Source of the DNA: Acidobacteriota bacterium
GTDB lineage: Bacteria; Acidobacteriota; Vicinamibacteria; Vicinamibacterales; UBA8438
Reading direction: 5' to 3'
DNA: 14,740 nt
Assembly (NCBI GenBank): GCA_011523485.1
Contig: WTGR01000720.1
Location: forward strand, 1-14,740
Below, piece after piece: positions 6,624 to 14,740 of this stretch. Position 1 is the stretch's first letter; each line of letters begins with the position of its first letter. A model generated the notes under the pieces. That model was not told the origin of the DNA. It saw only the letters and a program-made list of their open reading frames with translations, and ran no database searches. A program made the position numbers and the translations under genes.

Positions 6624-8195
6624 ATGCAACCGACCACTGCCCGCCGCGTCGCTCTCTCCCTTGGCGCTCCGGCCTTCTGCCTGCTGGCGCTGCTCAACGT
6701 GGGCGGCTACCGCTACGGCGTTTCCGACCAGGCCTTCTACATTCCCGTCGTCCTGCTGGGGCTCGAACCGGGCCTGTTTCCGCACGATGCGGCGCTGCTC
6801 GCAGTCCAGAACCGGTTGCTCGCGTTCGACGACTGGTTCGCACCCCTCGTGAGGATCAGCGGCCAGAGTCTGCCGGTCGCGTTCTTCGCCGCCTACCTGG
6901 CGGGGCTGACTCTGCTCTATGCCGCGTGCGTGGTGCTCGGACGTTCGCTGAATCGGACCTGGTGGGGCGTTGCCGCGCTGGCCGCGGCTCTGACTCTGCG
7001 CCATCGGATTCCGGACACGGCCGTCAACTCCATCGAGGCGTACCTGCATCCGCGGCAACTCGCCTTCGCCGTCGGGCTGCTGGCGGTGGGCCTCTTCCTT
7101 CGCGGCCGGACGGCCGGGGCAACGGCGGCGGTCGCCGGCGCGTGCCTGTTCCATCCGACGACCGCGCTGTGGTTCGTGCTGCTGGTCGGCGTGGCCGGCC
7201 TCGTCGCCGATCCCGCGGCCCGCCGGCCGATCCTCATCGTGGTCGCCGCGTTGCTGCCGGTGACCGTCGTGCTCCTGGTCGGAGGGTTCCGCGAGCAACT
7301 CGACGTGATGAGCCCGTCCTGGAGCACGCTGCTGGAGTCCAAGGACTATCTGCTGGCGACGCAGTGGCCGATGATGACCTGGTTCGCCAACCTGGGCCTG
7401 GCGGCGATCATCGCCGCCGTCTACGACTATCGCGTGTCGCTCGGCATGGCCACCGACCGGGAGACGGGAATCGTCACCGGCTGCCTGGTGCTTCTGGCGC
7501 TCTTTCTCGTCTCGGTTCCGCTGGCCTCCATCGGCGTGGCGCTCGTCGTCCAGTTGCAGCTCAGCCGGATCTTCTGGTTGCTCGACGCCGTTGCCATCGC
7601 CTACGGGGCGTGGCTCGTGGTCGAGAGCCCCCTGGCGGTTCGCGGGCACGGGCTCCTCCGGTCCACGGCCGCCCGTCTGCTCCAGCCGCGCGTGCGCCGC
7701 GCCGCCATCGCCCTGATCGTTCTCGCGTCCCTGACGCGCGGAAGCTACGTGGCGTTCGTCGAACGCGCCGGCCACCCGCTGATCGAGATCGACCTGCCGG
7801 CGTCGGAGTGGACCGACGTGATGCGATGGGCCGGCGAACGACCCGTGGGCACCAACTTCCTGACCGATCCGGGGCACGCCTGGCGCTACGAATCGAGCGT
7901 CCGGGCGGCCGCCAGCCGCGATGTCTACCTCGAATCGGTCAAGGACATCGGCATCGCCATATATTCGAGAGCCATCGCCGCACGCATCAGCAGCCGCATC
8001 GCCGAACTCGGCGACTTCGCAGCCCTCGAGGCGGCCCACGCGCGCTGGCTCGCCAAACGCCACGACCTCGACTACCTCATCACCGAGCACGCCATCGACC
8101 TGCCGCTGGTGCACCGGAACGGTCGGTTCGCGGTGTACGATCTGCGCGACGACGCCCGGATGGCGCGGCGCGATTCCCGGAGCGACGGGGATTGA
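6624..8195 (+). CDS. Polytopic membrane protein, GT-C-like, function unknown
   Basis: A 523-residue integral membrane protein with roughly ten hydrophobic helices across residues 10-385 and a soluble C-terminal domain of about 130 residues. The helices near 85-110, 145-165, 168-195, 198-225, 250-270 and 285-325 are clear. Between them lie polar loops with conserved-looking motifs such as YLHPRQLAF and CLFHPTTALWF. This layout resembles GT-C-fold glycosyltransferases and related unnamed families (a DUF6798-like protein is possible), but I see no decisive catalytic motif. The C-terminal part runs from DLPASEWTDVMRWAGERPVG through a predicted helical stretch to VYDLRDDAR, and probably faces the periplasm. 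The hydrolase gene starts 10 bp after the stop, so both are likely one transcript. The ATG at 6624 has only a weak purine-rich leader. Confidence 0.75.
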   Translation: MQPTTARRVALSLGAPAFCLLALLNVGGYRYGVSDQAFYIPVVLLGLEPGLFPHDAALLAVQNRLLAFDDWFAPLVRISGQSLPVAFFAAYLAGLTLLYAACVVLGRSLNRTWWGVAALAAALTLRHRIPDTAVNSIEAYLHPRQLAFAVGLLAVGLFLRGRTAGATAAVAGACLFHPTTALWFVLLVGVAGLVADPAARRPILIVVAALLPVTVVLLVGGFREQLDVMSPSWSTLLESKDYLLATQWPMMTWFANLGLAAIIAAVYDYRVSLGMATDRETGIVTGCLVLLALFLVSVPLASIGVALVVQLQLSRIFWLLDAVAIAYGAWLVVESPLAVRGHGLLRSTAARLLQPRVRRAAIALIVLASLTRGSYVAFVERAGHPLIEIDLPASEWTDVMRWAGERPVGTNFLTDPGHAWRYESSVRAAASRDVYLESVKDIGIAIYSRAIAARISSRIAELGDFAALEAAHARWLAKRHDLDYLITEHAIDLPLVHRNGRFAVYDLRDDARMARRDSRSDGD

Positions 8196-8205
8196 ACCGG
8201 CGCGC

Positions 8206-9189
8206 ATGAACGTGGATATCCCTCGTGCGTTCCTACCGGCCCGCGGCCTCGACGGCGGGCACCGGATGACCCTCTACACGTGGGCCAGACCGCGGCACTT
8301 TCCGCGGCTGCCGGCGCCGGTGCGGCGCTACTTCGACGTCGCCCCGGACGCACGCGTGCTGGCCCACTGTCATTGGCAGCGGTCGCCCTCGGCGCGGCCC
8401 ACGCTGCTGGCGCTGCACGGTCTCGAAGGCTCGAGCAGCGCGCACTACATGCGCGGGCTGGCGGACAAGGCCTTCACCGCGGGCCTCAACGTGGTGCTGC
8501 TCAACCAGCGCAACTGCGGGGATACCGAGCATCTGTCGCGAGGCCTCTACCACTCCGGACTCTCGTCCGATCCCGCCGCGGTCATTCGCGAGCTGACCGA
8601 GGTGGACCGCCTGCCGGCCATCGCCGTGGTGGGGTACTCCCTGGGCGGCAACCTCGGGCTGCGGCTGGCCGGCACGGCGCCCCCGCGCGTCCTGCGCGCG
8701 GTCTGCGCCATCTCGCCGACCATGGATCTGGGACGGTGCGTGGACGCTCTCGAGCGACGGCCGAACGCCATCTATCAGTGGAACTTCGTGCGCAACCTGA
8801 AGCGCCGCATGCGGCGGAAGGCGCACGTCCTGCCCGGCGCGTTCAACCTCGACGCGCTCGACCGAATCCGCACCGTCCGCGAGTTCGACGATGCGTTCAC
8901 GGCGCCGCACCACGGGTTCCGGGATGCCGCGGACTACTACCACCGGGCCAGCAGCCTGCGGGTCGTCGACCGCATCGCGGCGCCGACGCTGATCATCAGC
9001 GCCGAGGACGACCCCTTCGTGCCTCCCGAGCAGTTTCGGGATCCGGCGGCGGCCGCGAATCCGAACGTCACCACGGCCATCACGCGCCACGGCGGGCACT
9101 GCGGCTACTATGCGGATCCGACCCCCGGCTTCGACGGGTACTGGGCCGAACGGACGGCGATCGACTTCGCGCGCCGCCATCTCGGCTGA
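8206..9189 (+). CDS. YheT-type alpha/beta hydrolase
   Basis: A 327-residue hydrolase of the YheT / AB-hydrolase-4 group (esterase or lipase-like, natural substrates poorly known). The oxyanion region is LLALHGLEGSSSAHYMRGL (67-85). NQRNCGDTEHLSRGLYHSG (100-118) is the characteristic family segment. The nucleophile elbow is GYSLGG with Ser145, the acid lies in SAEDDPFVP (Asp268 or Asp269), and the catalytic His298 is in HGGHCGYY. All three triad positions are present, so it should be active. It has no signal peptide and is probably cytosolic. The ATG at 8206 lies 10 bp after the membrane-protein stop, suggesting cotranscription. The frame is open upstream to 7921, but that part is out-of-frame reading of the membrane-protein gene. 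It converges on the DUF72 gene with 21 bp between stops. Confidence 0.9.
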   Translation: MNVDIPRAFLPARGLDGGHRMTLYTWARPRHFPRLPAPVRRYFDVAPDARVLAHCHWQRSPSARPTLLALHGLEGSSSAHYMRGLADKAFTAGLNVVLLNQRNCGDTEHLSRGLYHSGLSSDPAAVIRELTEVDRLPAIAVVGYSLGGNLGLRLAGTAPPRVLRAVCAISPTMDLGRCVDALERRPNAIYQWNFVRNLKRRMRRKAHVLPGAFNLDALDRIRTVREFDDAFTAPHHGFRDAADYYHRASSLRVVDRIAAPTLIISAEDDPFVPPEQFRDPAAAANPNVTTAITRHGGHCGYYADPTPGFDGYWAERTAIDFARRHLG

Positions 9190-9210
9190 CGCCGGGCCTC
9201 GCGACCGCGC

Positions 9211-9921
9211 TCAGCCCGGAGCCAGGCGTTCGAGCAGACGCTTCGCGAAGTCGGGTCCCGCCCCGCGCTCCTCGTGCTTGAAGTAGACGTAGACCTCCTG
9301 ACAATCACCGGTGCTGCCGGCAATCGTCTCGGCCCACCGCGCGAGGTCGGCGTCACCGTACCCCTGGTCGCGCAGCCTGAAATAGCCGTGCCGGGCGGTC
9401 ACGTGAATCGGCGTCCGCAGTCGCTCGCTGTCGGCGATGCACAGCGCCGCCCCGTGCGCTGCCAGAAGCTCCGTGACCGCCGGATCGTGCCACGAGGCGT
9501 GCCTGAACTCGAAGGCGGCGCGGGCGTCCGGCGGCAGCGTGTCGAGGAATCGCGCGAGCACGTCGACGTTCTTGCGGAACCACGGGGGAAGCTGGAACAG
9601 CAGCGCCCCGCGCTTGTCGCCGAGGGTCTCCGCGGCGCCGCAGAATGCGCGCGTGATCTCCGCGCAGTCGGCCAACCGCGCCTCGTGCGTGATGCGGCGC
9701 GGCGCCTTGAGCGTAAAGCGGAAGCCGGCCGGCGTCACGGCCGACCAGCCCGCGAGCAGCCGCTGGGTCGGCAGACGGTAGAACGTGTAGTTGATCTCGA
9801 CCGTGTCCAGCCGCTCCGCGTAGTACGGGAGCATCTTCTTCTGCGGGAACCTCTCCGGGTAGAAGGAGCCCTTCCACTCGGGGTAGTTGTAGCCTGAGGT
9901 ACCGACCCGGTAGCGAGGCAT
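9211..9921 (-). CDS. DUF72 (YecE-like) protein
   Basis: A 236-residue member of the DUF72/YecE family, TIM-barrel-like proteins of undetermined function. The start MPRYRVGTSGYNYPEWKGSFYP is typical, followed by the family motifs TVEINYTFYRLP (40-51), FRFTLKAPRRITH (67-79), LLFQLPPWFRKN (107-118), AFEFRHASWHD (135-145) and, at the C-terminal end, VYVYFKHEERG. Length fits the family. The start is the ATG at 9919-9921. It is the last gene of a leftward series headed by the TlpA-like thioredoxin, 80 bp after the small CxxC protein gene. Whether it shares their transcript is unknown. No catalytic mechanism is established for the family. Confidence 0.92.
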   Translation of the reverse strand: MPRYRVGTSGYNYPEWKGSFYPERFPQKKMLPYYAERLDTVEINYTFYRLPTQRLLAGWSAVTPAGFRFTLKAPRRITHEARLADCAEITRAFCGAAETLGDKRGALLFQLPPWFRKNVDVLARFLDTLPPDARAAFEFRHASWHDPAVTELLAAHGAALCIADSERLRTPIHVTARHGYFRLRDQGYGDADLARWAETIAGSTGDCQEVYVYFKHEERGAGPDFAKRLLERLAPG

Positions 9922-10001
9922 TCGGGGAATGGTCGGCCGGGCCGCAGTCGCTCCCTCGGGCCCAACAGCACTTCGCGCCGCTGCGTTCTGCGGCCGGGCT
10001 C

Positions 10002-10304
10002 CTAGTCGAGGTCGAAGTCTCGCGCCGGCCGCGAGACCGGCTCGTCGCGCGCCTGCTTCAGCGCCTCGTCGAAGCGCTTCGACAGGGCGTCGCTACGCCC
10101 TTTCTCATCGGCGAACGAGCGTTCGAAGATCGCCTCCCGGCGCGCGGCTGCGGCGGCCAGAATGCGCTGCGCGTCACCGAGTTCCGGTACATCCTCGCGC
10201 GGGGGCTGGCGATGCGAGATCAGACGCCGCAGCTTGGCGTCGACTACCAGAATCGCGCCGCAACAAGGACAACCGAACTCGAATTCGGAGGAGAGCTGCG
10301 ACAT
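10002..10304 (-). CDS. Small protein with an N-terminal CxxC knuckle, function unknown
   Basis: A 100-residue protein starting at the ATG at 10302-10304; a TTG three codons upstream is also possible. It begins MSQLSSEFEFGCPCCGAILVV, with a CPCCG knuckle resembling half of a zinc ribbon. A basic segment DAKLRRLISHRQPPRED and a charged, probably alpha-helical region rich in Ala, Arg and Glu (about residues 45-90) follow. It ends in the acidic DFDLD. With only one CxxC pair it would need histidines or a dimer to bind zinc. I do not recognise a named family. It lies 34 bp after another small cysteine-containing gene on the same strand, and both are downstream of the thioredoxin gene. Confidence 0.7.
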   Translation of the reverse strand: MSQLSSEFEFGCPCCGAILVVDAKLRRLISHRQPPREDVPELGDAQRILAAAAARREAIFERSFADEKGRSDALSKRFDEALKQARDEPVSRPARDFDLD

Positions 10305-10338
10305 CGGGCTCAACGGCAGGCGCTCCGCGGCGAATCGC

Positions 10339-10563
10339 CTAACCTTCCTCTTCGTAGTCGCCCTCGATGGGCGGAATCAGCCTGGTCGGCGGGCGGAGCG
10401 CTTCCCGGTGGTCGTAGACCGGCAAACCGCCCACGTGGACGGGGACCCGGCACGCCGGCCCCTTGCGGTCGATCACCACGGTCACCGGACTGCCCTCGAC
10501 ACCATCACGAAAGCTGACACGGCACCCGCACGCAAGCCGAGCGTGCTCGAATCCTTTGAGCAT
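10339..10563 (-). CDS. Small cysteine-containing protein, function unknown
   Basis: A 74-residue protein with its ATG at 10561-10563. It starts MLKGFEHARLACGCRVSFRDG, with a CxC pair (C12, C14), has a third cysteine in GPACRVPVH, and ends in an acidic GDYEEEG tail. The middle is predicted beta-strand (VTVVIDRKG). Codon use and GC bias match the neighbouring genes, and the reading frame fills the space between the thioredoxin gene and the CxxC gene. These points support a real gene. No family is recognised. Metal binding through the cysteines is possible but not shown. Confidence 0.6.
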   Translation of the reverse strand: MLKGFEHARLACGCRVSFRDGVEGSPVTVVIDRKGPACRVPVHVGGLPVYDHREALRPPTRLIPPIEGDYEEEG

Positions 10564-10638
10564 ACGGAATGATACTACAGCCGCGCGGAATTCCCGGCCG
10601 GAACCGCGTCCGGCCCGCGCCGCACCGTCGGCCGTCCG

Positions 10639-11202
10639 CTACAGCAACGCCTCGATGTCTCGCTGAAACGCTTCGCGCGTGGCGATGCCCATGTGCGTAC
10701 GGCACAGGGTACCGTCCCGATCGATGAAAAAAGTGACCGGCAGGCCCCAGATCGGCCCGTACGCTTCCTGATGGAAATCCTCCCGCCCGAGCCCCACCAG
10801 CATCGGGTAGTTGACCTGGAACTGGGCGGCGAAGGGCCGGATCTGCTCGGGAGTGTCGTCCACGGAGAGTCCGAGCACGACGAGCCCGTCGTCCCTGTAC
10901 CGGCGCTGGAACTCGACGAACCAGGGAATCTCGATCTTGCAGGGACCGCACCAGGTGGCCCAGAAGTTCAAGAGTATGACATTGCCCTTGAGCTCCGCCA
11001 GGTTCACCGCGTTGCCGTCGATGTCGCGCAGCGTGAAGTCGAGCGGCGCGGGCCTGGCGTCGGCGTCGCAGCGTCCCTCCTGGGTCGTGCCGCGCTCGAA
11101 GGGCGTAAACGAGAGCAACGTGACGCCGCGCACCGCCGGCAGCGTCAGGAACGCGAGGGCGAACGCCGCACCGATTGCTACGATCCACCGCCTGGCTGTC
11201 AT
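10639..11202 (-). CDS. TlpA-like membrane-anchored thioredoxin-fold protein
   Basis: A 187-residue protein with one N-terminal membrane segment (residues 6-26, IVAIGAAFALAFLTLPAV core) and a TlpA/AhpC-TSA-like thioredoxin domain facing the periplasm. The redox motif is FWATWCGPCKIEIP, with C85 and C88. The cis-proline is in WGLPVTFFID (P155). Such proteins reduce or exchange disulfides outside the cytoplasm, often for cytochrome c maturation, though no cytochrome genes are nearby. Two extra cysteines (C45, C167) lie outside the motif. The ATG at 11200-11202 is chosen because AGGAGAGG lies just upstream and it puts the membrane helix at the terminus; an upstream in-frame start at 11259 adds 19 residues without homology-like character. 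Two small cysteine-containing genes follow on the same strand, the nearer one 75 bp away. Confidence 0.92.
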   Translation of the reverse strand: MTARRWIVAIGAAFALAFLTLPAVRGVTLLSFTPFERGTTQEGRCDADARPAPLDFTLRDIDGNAVNLAELKGNVILLNFWATWCGPCKIEIPWFVEFQRRYRDDGLVVLGLSVDDTPEQIRPFAAQFQVNYPMLVGLGREDFHQEAYGPIWGLPVTFFIDRDGTLCRTHMGIATREAFQRDIEALL

Positions 11203-11538
11203 GTCCTCTCCTGCTGAATCGGCGCCCTGCCCGTCCCTGGGACCGCGTCCGGCCTTCACGGGCGGGTAAGCGGCGGCGCCACCCGTCGCCCGCCTTCAGA
11301 TTAACGCCTGCGGCGGGTGAATCTCAAGGCGAACCCGCTTCCACGCGCGGTGTCCTCCTGCGAGTGCGCCGGCGTCACCGGCAGGCGACAGTCTCGGCCG
11401 TCCTCCCGCCGGCAGGAGCGGCACGCGCCTTGCTTCCGAGGATCCCGCAATTGCCGGCGGCCGGACCAGGGGATAAGATGGCTGAAGGTGCTGTCCATCG
11501 GCCAAGCCACCCGGCCCGCCGGCCGCCGTGAGGTTCAC
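11203..11538. promoter_or_regulatory. Divergent intergenic region, 336 bp
   Basis: This gap lies between the leftward thioredoxin gene and the rightward metalloprotease-barrel gene. The rightward frame is open through the last 222 bp, but the translation there is arginine- and cysteine-rich and precedes a normal signal peptide, so I read it as non-coding. It holds the thioredoxin ribosome binding site (AGGAGAGG, minus strand, next to 11203), one sigma-70-like promoter at 11451-11479, and a GTGAGG leader at 11527-11532 before the ATG at 11539. No RNA gene or repeat array is apparent. Confidence 0.6.
11451..11479 (+). promoter_or_regulatory. Candidate sigma-70 promoter for the metalloprotease-barrel gene
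   Basis: TTGCCG (11451-11456) and TAAGAT (11474-11479) are separated by exactly 17 bp; each matches its consensus hexamer at four of six positions. The expected start of transcription near 11486 would give a leader of about 50 nt. Confidence 0.45.
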
Positions 11539-14500
11539 ATGATCCGCAACCACCCCGAACGCCAATCCCGACGGTGGATGACCGCGCTGGTCGCGCTCCT
11601 CATCGCGGCAATCGGCGCGCCGGCCGCCGCTCAGCAGTTTGCGCCGTACTACGGCAAGAACCGCGTCAAGTGGGACAAGTTCGACTGGCACATCTACACG
11701 ACGGAGCACTTCGACATCTACTACTACCCGGAGCTCGAGGAGCACCTCGAGCGCGTGGCCGCCTACGCCGAGAGCGCGTACCAGCAGCTCAGCGCCGACC
11801 TGCGTCACGACCTGGCGTTCAGCGTCCCCCTCGTGGTCTTCAAGACGCACAGCGAGTTCGAGCAGCAGAACATCTTCCCGGGCGGCAGCCCGGAAGGGGT
11901 CGGAGCGTTCGCCGAGCCCTACCGCAACCGCATCGCGCTGCCCATCGACGAGCCGCCCGACGGACTCTACCGCCTGATCACGCACGAGCTGACCCACATC
12001 TTCGAGTTCGACATCATCCCGCGGTCCATGATCCGGCAGACGGTCCCGCTATGGGTCGACGAGGGCCTCGCCGAGTTCATGGCCGGCGTCTGGCGTCCGC
12101 TCGACCTGATGCAGGTCCGGGACGTGGCGGTCGCCGACATCGTGCCGTCGATGACGGAGTTCCAGCGGTACGGCGGCTTCGCGAGCGGACGCGTGGTCTA
12201 CAACCTGGGCCACGCGGTCTTCGAGTTCATCGAGGAGCGCTGGGGACTCGAAGGAATCCGGCAGTTCCTCTTCGCGCTCCGGCGCAATGCAATCGGCGGC
12301 GGCGAGGACCCCTACGAAGAAGCGTTCGACCTCGAGGCGGAGGAATGGGACGACGCGTTCAAGTCCTATCTCGACGACCGGTTCGAGGCGTTTCGCGACA
12401 AGGAGCGCCCGACCGACTACGGGCGCAATCTCGCTCCCGATCCCTTGCGGAGCCGCTATCCGGTGGTCTACTCGCTCGAGGCGTCTCCCTCGGGCGAGGT
12501 GATCGCGGCGATGGCGGTCAACCGGAAGGACCGGGAGGCCGACATCGTGCTGCTGTCGTCCCGGACGGGTGAGGTCATCCTGAACCTGACGGAGGGATTC
12601 GACCAGGAATTCGGGTTCGACTACATCGCCCAGACTCCCCGCTGGAACACCGTGCCCTGGATGTCGTGGTCGCCGGACGGCGATCGCATCGCGTACATCG
12701 TGCGCCACGGCAAGGGCAAGGCGCTCGCCGTCCAGAACGTCGTCACGCGCGAGCTCGAGCGGCTGATCGATCTCGAGGTGGTCGACGAGCCCGAATCGCC
12801 CGACTTCTCGCCGGACGGACGCACGGTGGTCTTCGCCGCGCTGAACCGCGCCGTGGGCGACATCTACGAGATCGACCTCGAGACCGAGGAGATCACCAAC
12901 CTGACCAACAGCGCGTTGGCCGACTACGCGCCCTTCTACTCGCCGGACGGCCGCTCGGTCGTCTACCTGGCGCGCGTCAGCGGCAACAACAAGCTGTTCC
13001 GGCTCGATCGGGAGACCGGACAGCGCCGGCAACTGACCTTCGGCACGCATGACGAGGCCGGCGGGCAGTTCATCGACGAGCGTACCATCGTGTTCGCCTC
13101 GACCGCGGTCGATCCGACGCAGCCGATCGACCCGGAGACGGCCCGCGACGGCGAGATCTTCAATCTCTGGACACTCGACCTCGAGAACGGCGCGCTGCAC
13201 CAGCTCACGGACAATGCCACCGGCGTGGTCAATCCGATCGTCCTCGCGCCGGATGAGGATTCCGACCTGCCACGCATCGGGTTCATCACCTACTTCAGGG
13301 CGGAGTACGGGCTGTACACCATCGAGTACGACGAGCCGCTCTACACGGCCGACGCCACCGATTTCGGCGGGCCGGGCCCACTGATCGACTTCCAGGCGCC
13401 GCTGACCCACACCCTGAATCCCGCCAACTCGCGGCGCAAGGGCCGGTTCGAGAACATGTACATGCAGGGCCGGCCGAACTTCGGCGTCGGCCTGACCAAC
13501 AGCGGCGACGTGCTCGGCGGCACGATGATCAGCTTCGCCGACGTGCTCGGCGACCAGGTGTTCAACATCCAGGCCTACTCCATCCAGACCTACCGCACCT
13601 ACGGTGCGTCATACGTGAATCTGGCCGGCCGGCTGCAGTACGCCCTGCAGGGCATCTCGTCCGAGCAGTATTTCTACGGTCTCGGGGCGTACTTCGCTCC
13701 CAGCCTGGCTTTCCTGAGCCGCGACGACGCCATCGCCACGCGGCGGTCGAACGGCGGCAGCGCCATCGGCATCTATCCTCTCGACCGCTTCCGGCGGGTC
13801 GAGTTCTCCGCGGGCGTCTACAACTTCAACGAGACGTTCGCCAACGAGGCGCTGCAGGCGCAGTCGGACGCGTTTCAACAACAACAGTTCGGAACCACGC
13901 TCTTCCGCGACGGCTCGTTCATGCCGTTCGGCACCCGCTTCTTCCAGGAGACGACCGTCTTCCGGGAGTACGGGCCGGTCGCCGGCAACACGGTGATGGC
14001 GGGCTACGAGTACGCGCCCGGGTTCGGCGGGTTTCTGTCGCGCCAGACCGTCGACCTCGATGCCCGCTACTACCTGCGGGTCGCCGAGAACGGGGTCCTG
14101 GCGTTGCGCGGGCGCGCGTTCAACAGTTGGGGCGACTTCCCCGACTTCATCTTCTTCGGCGGCCAGTCCGAGATGCGCGGCTACGACTACCTGCATTTCC
14201 TCGGCCACAAGGCGTTCTTCGGCAACGTCGAGCTGCGCTTTCCGCTCGTCGAGGCCATGGCGACGCCCATCGGCATCCTGGGCGGCATCCGGGGCACCTT
14301 CTTCTTCAACATCGGCGCGGCGGCCATTGCCGGTCAGCCCTGGAACCTGTGGTCCGCGGGCGACGAATGGGTGCGACCGATCACCGGCTACCGCGCGAAC
14401 TACCTGGCGAACGTCGAGGGGCAGGCCTCGGAGCCGGTCTTCGGTCTGCCCGTCCCGATCAGCGGGTTCCGTCTCAACAACGCACGCGCCTCGTACGGCT

Positions 14501-14682
14501 TCGGTCTCACGACGTTCGCCATCGGTTTCCCCGTCCACATCGACTGGACATGGCCGACGCTCTTCAATCGGGAGTGGGAAGACACGGTTTTCGCGACCGA
14601 GGCGCAGTTCGCCGGCTTCCTGCGCGGCAGTGACTACTTCCGCAGGGTGCGCATGTCGATCTGGATCGGCTACGACTTCTAA
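11539..14682 (+). CDS. Secreted gluzincin-like metalloprotease / TolB-like propeller / outer-membrane beta-barrel fusion
   Basis: A 1047-residue exported protein. Residues 1-31 are a signal peptide (basic RRWM, hydrophobic ALVALLIAAIG, cleavage near APAAAQ). Residues about 40-330 form a peptidase-MA/gluzincin-like domain: LITHELTHIFEF carries HEXXH (H149, E150, H153), and LWVDEGLAEFMAG supplies the third zinc ligand, E175 or E178. Residues about 340-620 are a TolB/WD40-like propeller with SPDG blades near 377, 423 and 467. From about 635 the sequence alternates like an outer-membrane beta-barrel of the BamA/Omp85 type, including GGQSEMRGYDYLHFLGHKAFFGNVELRFPL, quoted here in two parts: GGQSEMRGYDYLHFLGH then KAFFGNVELRFPL. 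It ends WIGYDF with a terminal aromatic, the barrel-assembly signal. The protein would sit in the outer membrane with protease and propeller in the periplasm. Substrate is unknown. The ATG at 11539 is preceded by GTGAGG. Confidence 0.85.
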   Translation: MIRNHPERQSRRWMTALVALLIAAIGAPAAAQQFAPYYGKNRVKWDKFDWHIYTTEHFDIYYYPELEEHLERVAAYAESAYQQLSADLRHDLAFSVPLVVFKTHSEFEQQNIFPGGSPEGVGAFAEPYRNRIALPIDEPPDGLYRLITHELTHIFEFDIIPRSMIRQTVPLWVDEGLAEFMAGVWRPLDLMQVRDVAVADIVPSMTEFQRYGGFASGRVVYNLGHAVFEFIEERWGLEGIRQFLFALRRNAIGGGEDPYEEAFDLEAEEWDDAFKSYLDDRFEAFRDKERPTDYGRNLAPDPLRSRYPVVYSLEASPSGEVIAAMAVNRKDREADIVLLSSRTGEVILNLTEGFDQEFGFDYIAQTPRWNTVPWMSWSPDGDRIAYIVRHGKGKALAVQNVVTRELERLIDLEVVDEPESPDFSPDGRTVVFAALNRAVGDIYEIDLETEEITNLTNSALADYAPFYSPDGRSVVYLARVSGNNKLFRLDRETGQRRQLTFGTHDEAGGQFIDERTIVFASTAVDPTQPIDPETARDGEIFNLWTLDLENGALHQLTDNATGVVNPIVLAPDEDSDLPRIGFITYFRAEYGLYTIEYDEPLYTADATDFGGPGPLIDFQAPLTHTLNPANSRRKGRFENMYMQGRPNFGVGLTNSGDVLGGTMISFADVLGDQVFNIQAYSIQTYRTYGASYVNLAGRLQYALQGISSEQYFYGLGAYFAPSLAFLSRDDAIATRRSNGGSAIGIYPLDRFRRVEFSAGVYNFNETFANEALQAQSDAFQQQQFGTTLFRDGSFMPFGTRFFQETTVFREYGPVAGNTVMAGYEYAPGFGGFLSRQTVDLDARYYLRVAENGVLALRGRAFNSWGDFPDFIFFGGQSEMRGYDYLHFLGHKAFFGNVELRFPLVEAMATPIGILGGIRGTFFFNIGAAAIAGQPWNLWSAGDEWVRPITGYRANYLANVEGQASEPVFGLPVPISGFRLNNARASYGFGLTTFAIGFPVHIDWTWPTLFNREWEDTVFATEAQFAGFLRGSDYFRRVRMSIWIGYDF

Positions 14683-14699
14683 GGGGCGCTAGCCGCCCC
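14683..14699 (+). terminator. GC hairpin directly after the metalloprotease-barrel gene
   Basis: GGGGCG-CTAGC-CGCCCC forms a perfect six-pair stem with a five-base loop immediately after the TAA. There is no T-run after it, so it would be at most a weak intrinsic terminator or an mRNA 3'-end stabiliser. Confidence 0.4.
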
Positions 14700-14740
14700 G
14701 AAACGCCCCGCCGGCTCGGCCCATCCCCCCGCTCCACGAC

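Noticed and set aside
6474..8207. A 577-residue minus-strand open frame opposite the polytopic membrane protein
   Set aside because: The translation is rich in Asp, Gly, Gln and Arg, with no motif. The plus strand gives coherent transmembrane helices, so this is an antisense shadow.
10603..11254. Direct repeat ACCGCGTCCGGCC at 10603-10615 and 11242-11254 flanking the thioredoxin gene
   Set aside because: Thirteen GC-rich bases with no target duplication, inverted ends or transposase; most likely coincidence.
12049..14538. Two long minus-strand open frames opposite the metalloprotease-barrel gene
   Set aside because: They are typical antisense frames of GC-rich coding DNA. The plus strand has signal peptide, HEXXH, SPDG blades and barrel end.

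Overview
The window is GC-rich, densely coded DNA from a Gram-negative bacterium. Evidence for an outer membrane is a secreted metalloprotease that ends in a predicted outer-membrane beta-barrel. The gene mix (stand-alone LigD phosphoesterase, YvcK-type protein, GT-C-like membrane protein, metalloprotease-propeller-barrel fusion) and the base composition recall Acidobacteriota of the Vicinamibacteria type. That placement is an impression, not a demonstrated result.

Left edge (1-430): a visibly AT-richer fragment encodes the C-terminal part of a HEPN-type RNase. Its frame is open to the window edge. It looks like accessory or defence DNA.

Leftward block (435-4754, minus strand): a sodium/solute symporter gene overlaps a cobalamin-binding-like radical SAM gene by ATGA, and an ATP-grasp ligase gene follows about 220 bp later. 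The main discovery is here. The radical SAM frame does not really end at its first TGA (1987-1989). Read through, it gives Cys-Sec-Ala-Glu-Pro and then eleven residues in all after the Sec before the next TGA. A hairpin with an AGGUG loop begins 12 nt after the first TGA, as expected of a bacterial SECIS. The gene is therefore best annotated as a 456-residue selenoprotein of the CUAEP-tail radical SAM kind. Transporter, radical SAM selenoprotein and ATP-grasp ligase may form an uncharacterised small-molecule or peptide modification pathway.

Middle (4777-6474): a stand-alone LigD-type 3'-phosphoesterase diverges from the symporter across only 22 bp and converges on a yvcK gene with 3 bp between stop codons.

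Right half (6624-14740): a two-gene rightward unit (polytopic GT-C-like membrane protein, YheT-type alpha/beta hydrolase) converges on a leftward series (TlpA-like thioredoxin, two small cysteine-containing proteins, a DUF72 protein). A 336-bp divergent intergenic region with a plausible sigma-70 promoter precedes the large metalloprotease/beta-propeller/beta-barrel gene, which ends in a small GC hairpin at the right edge.
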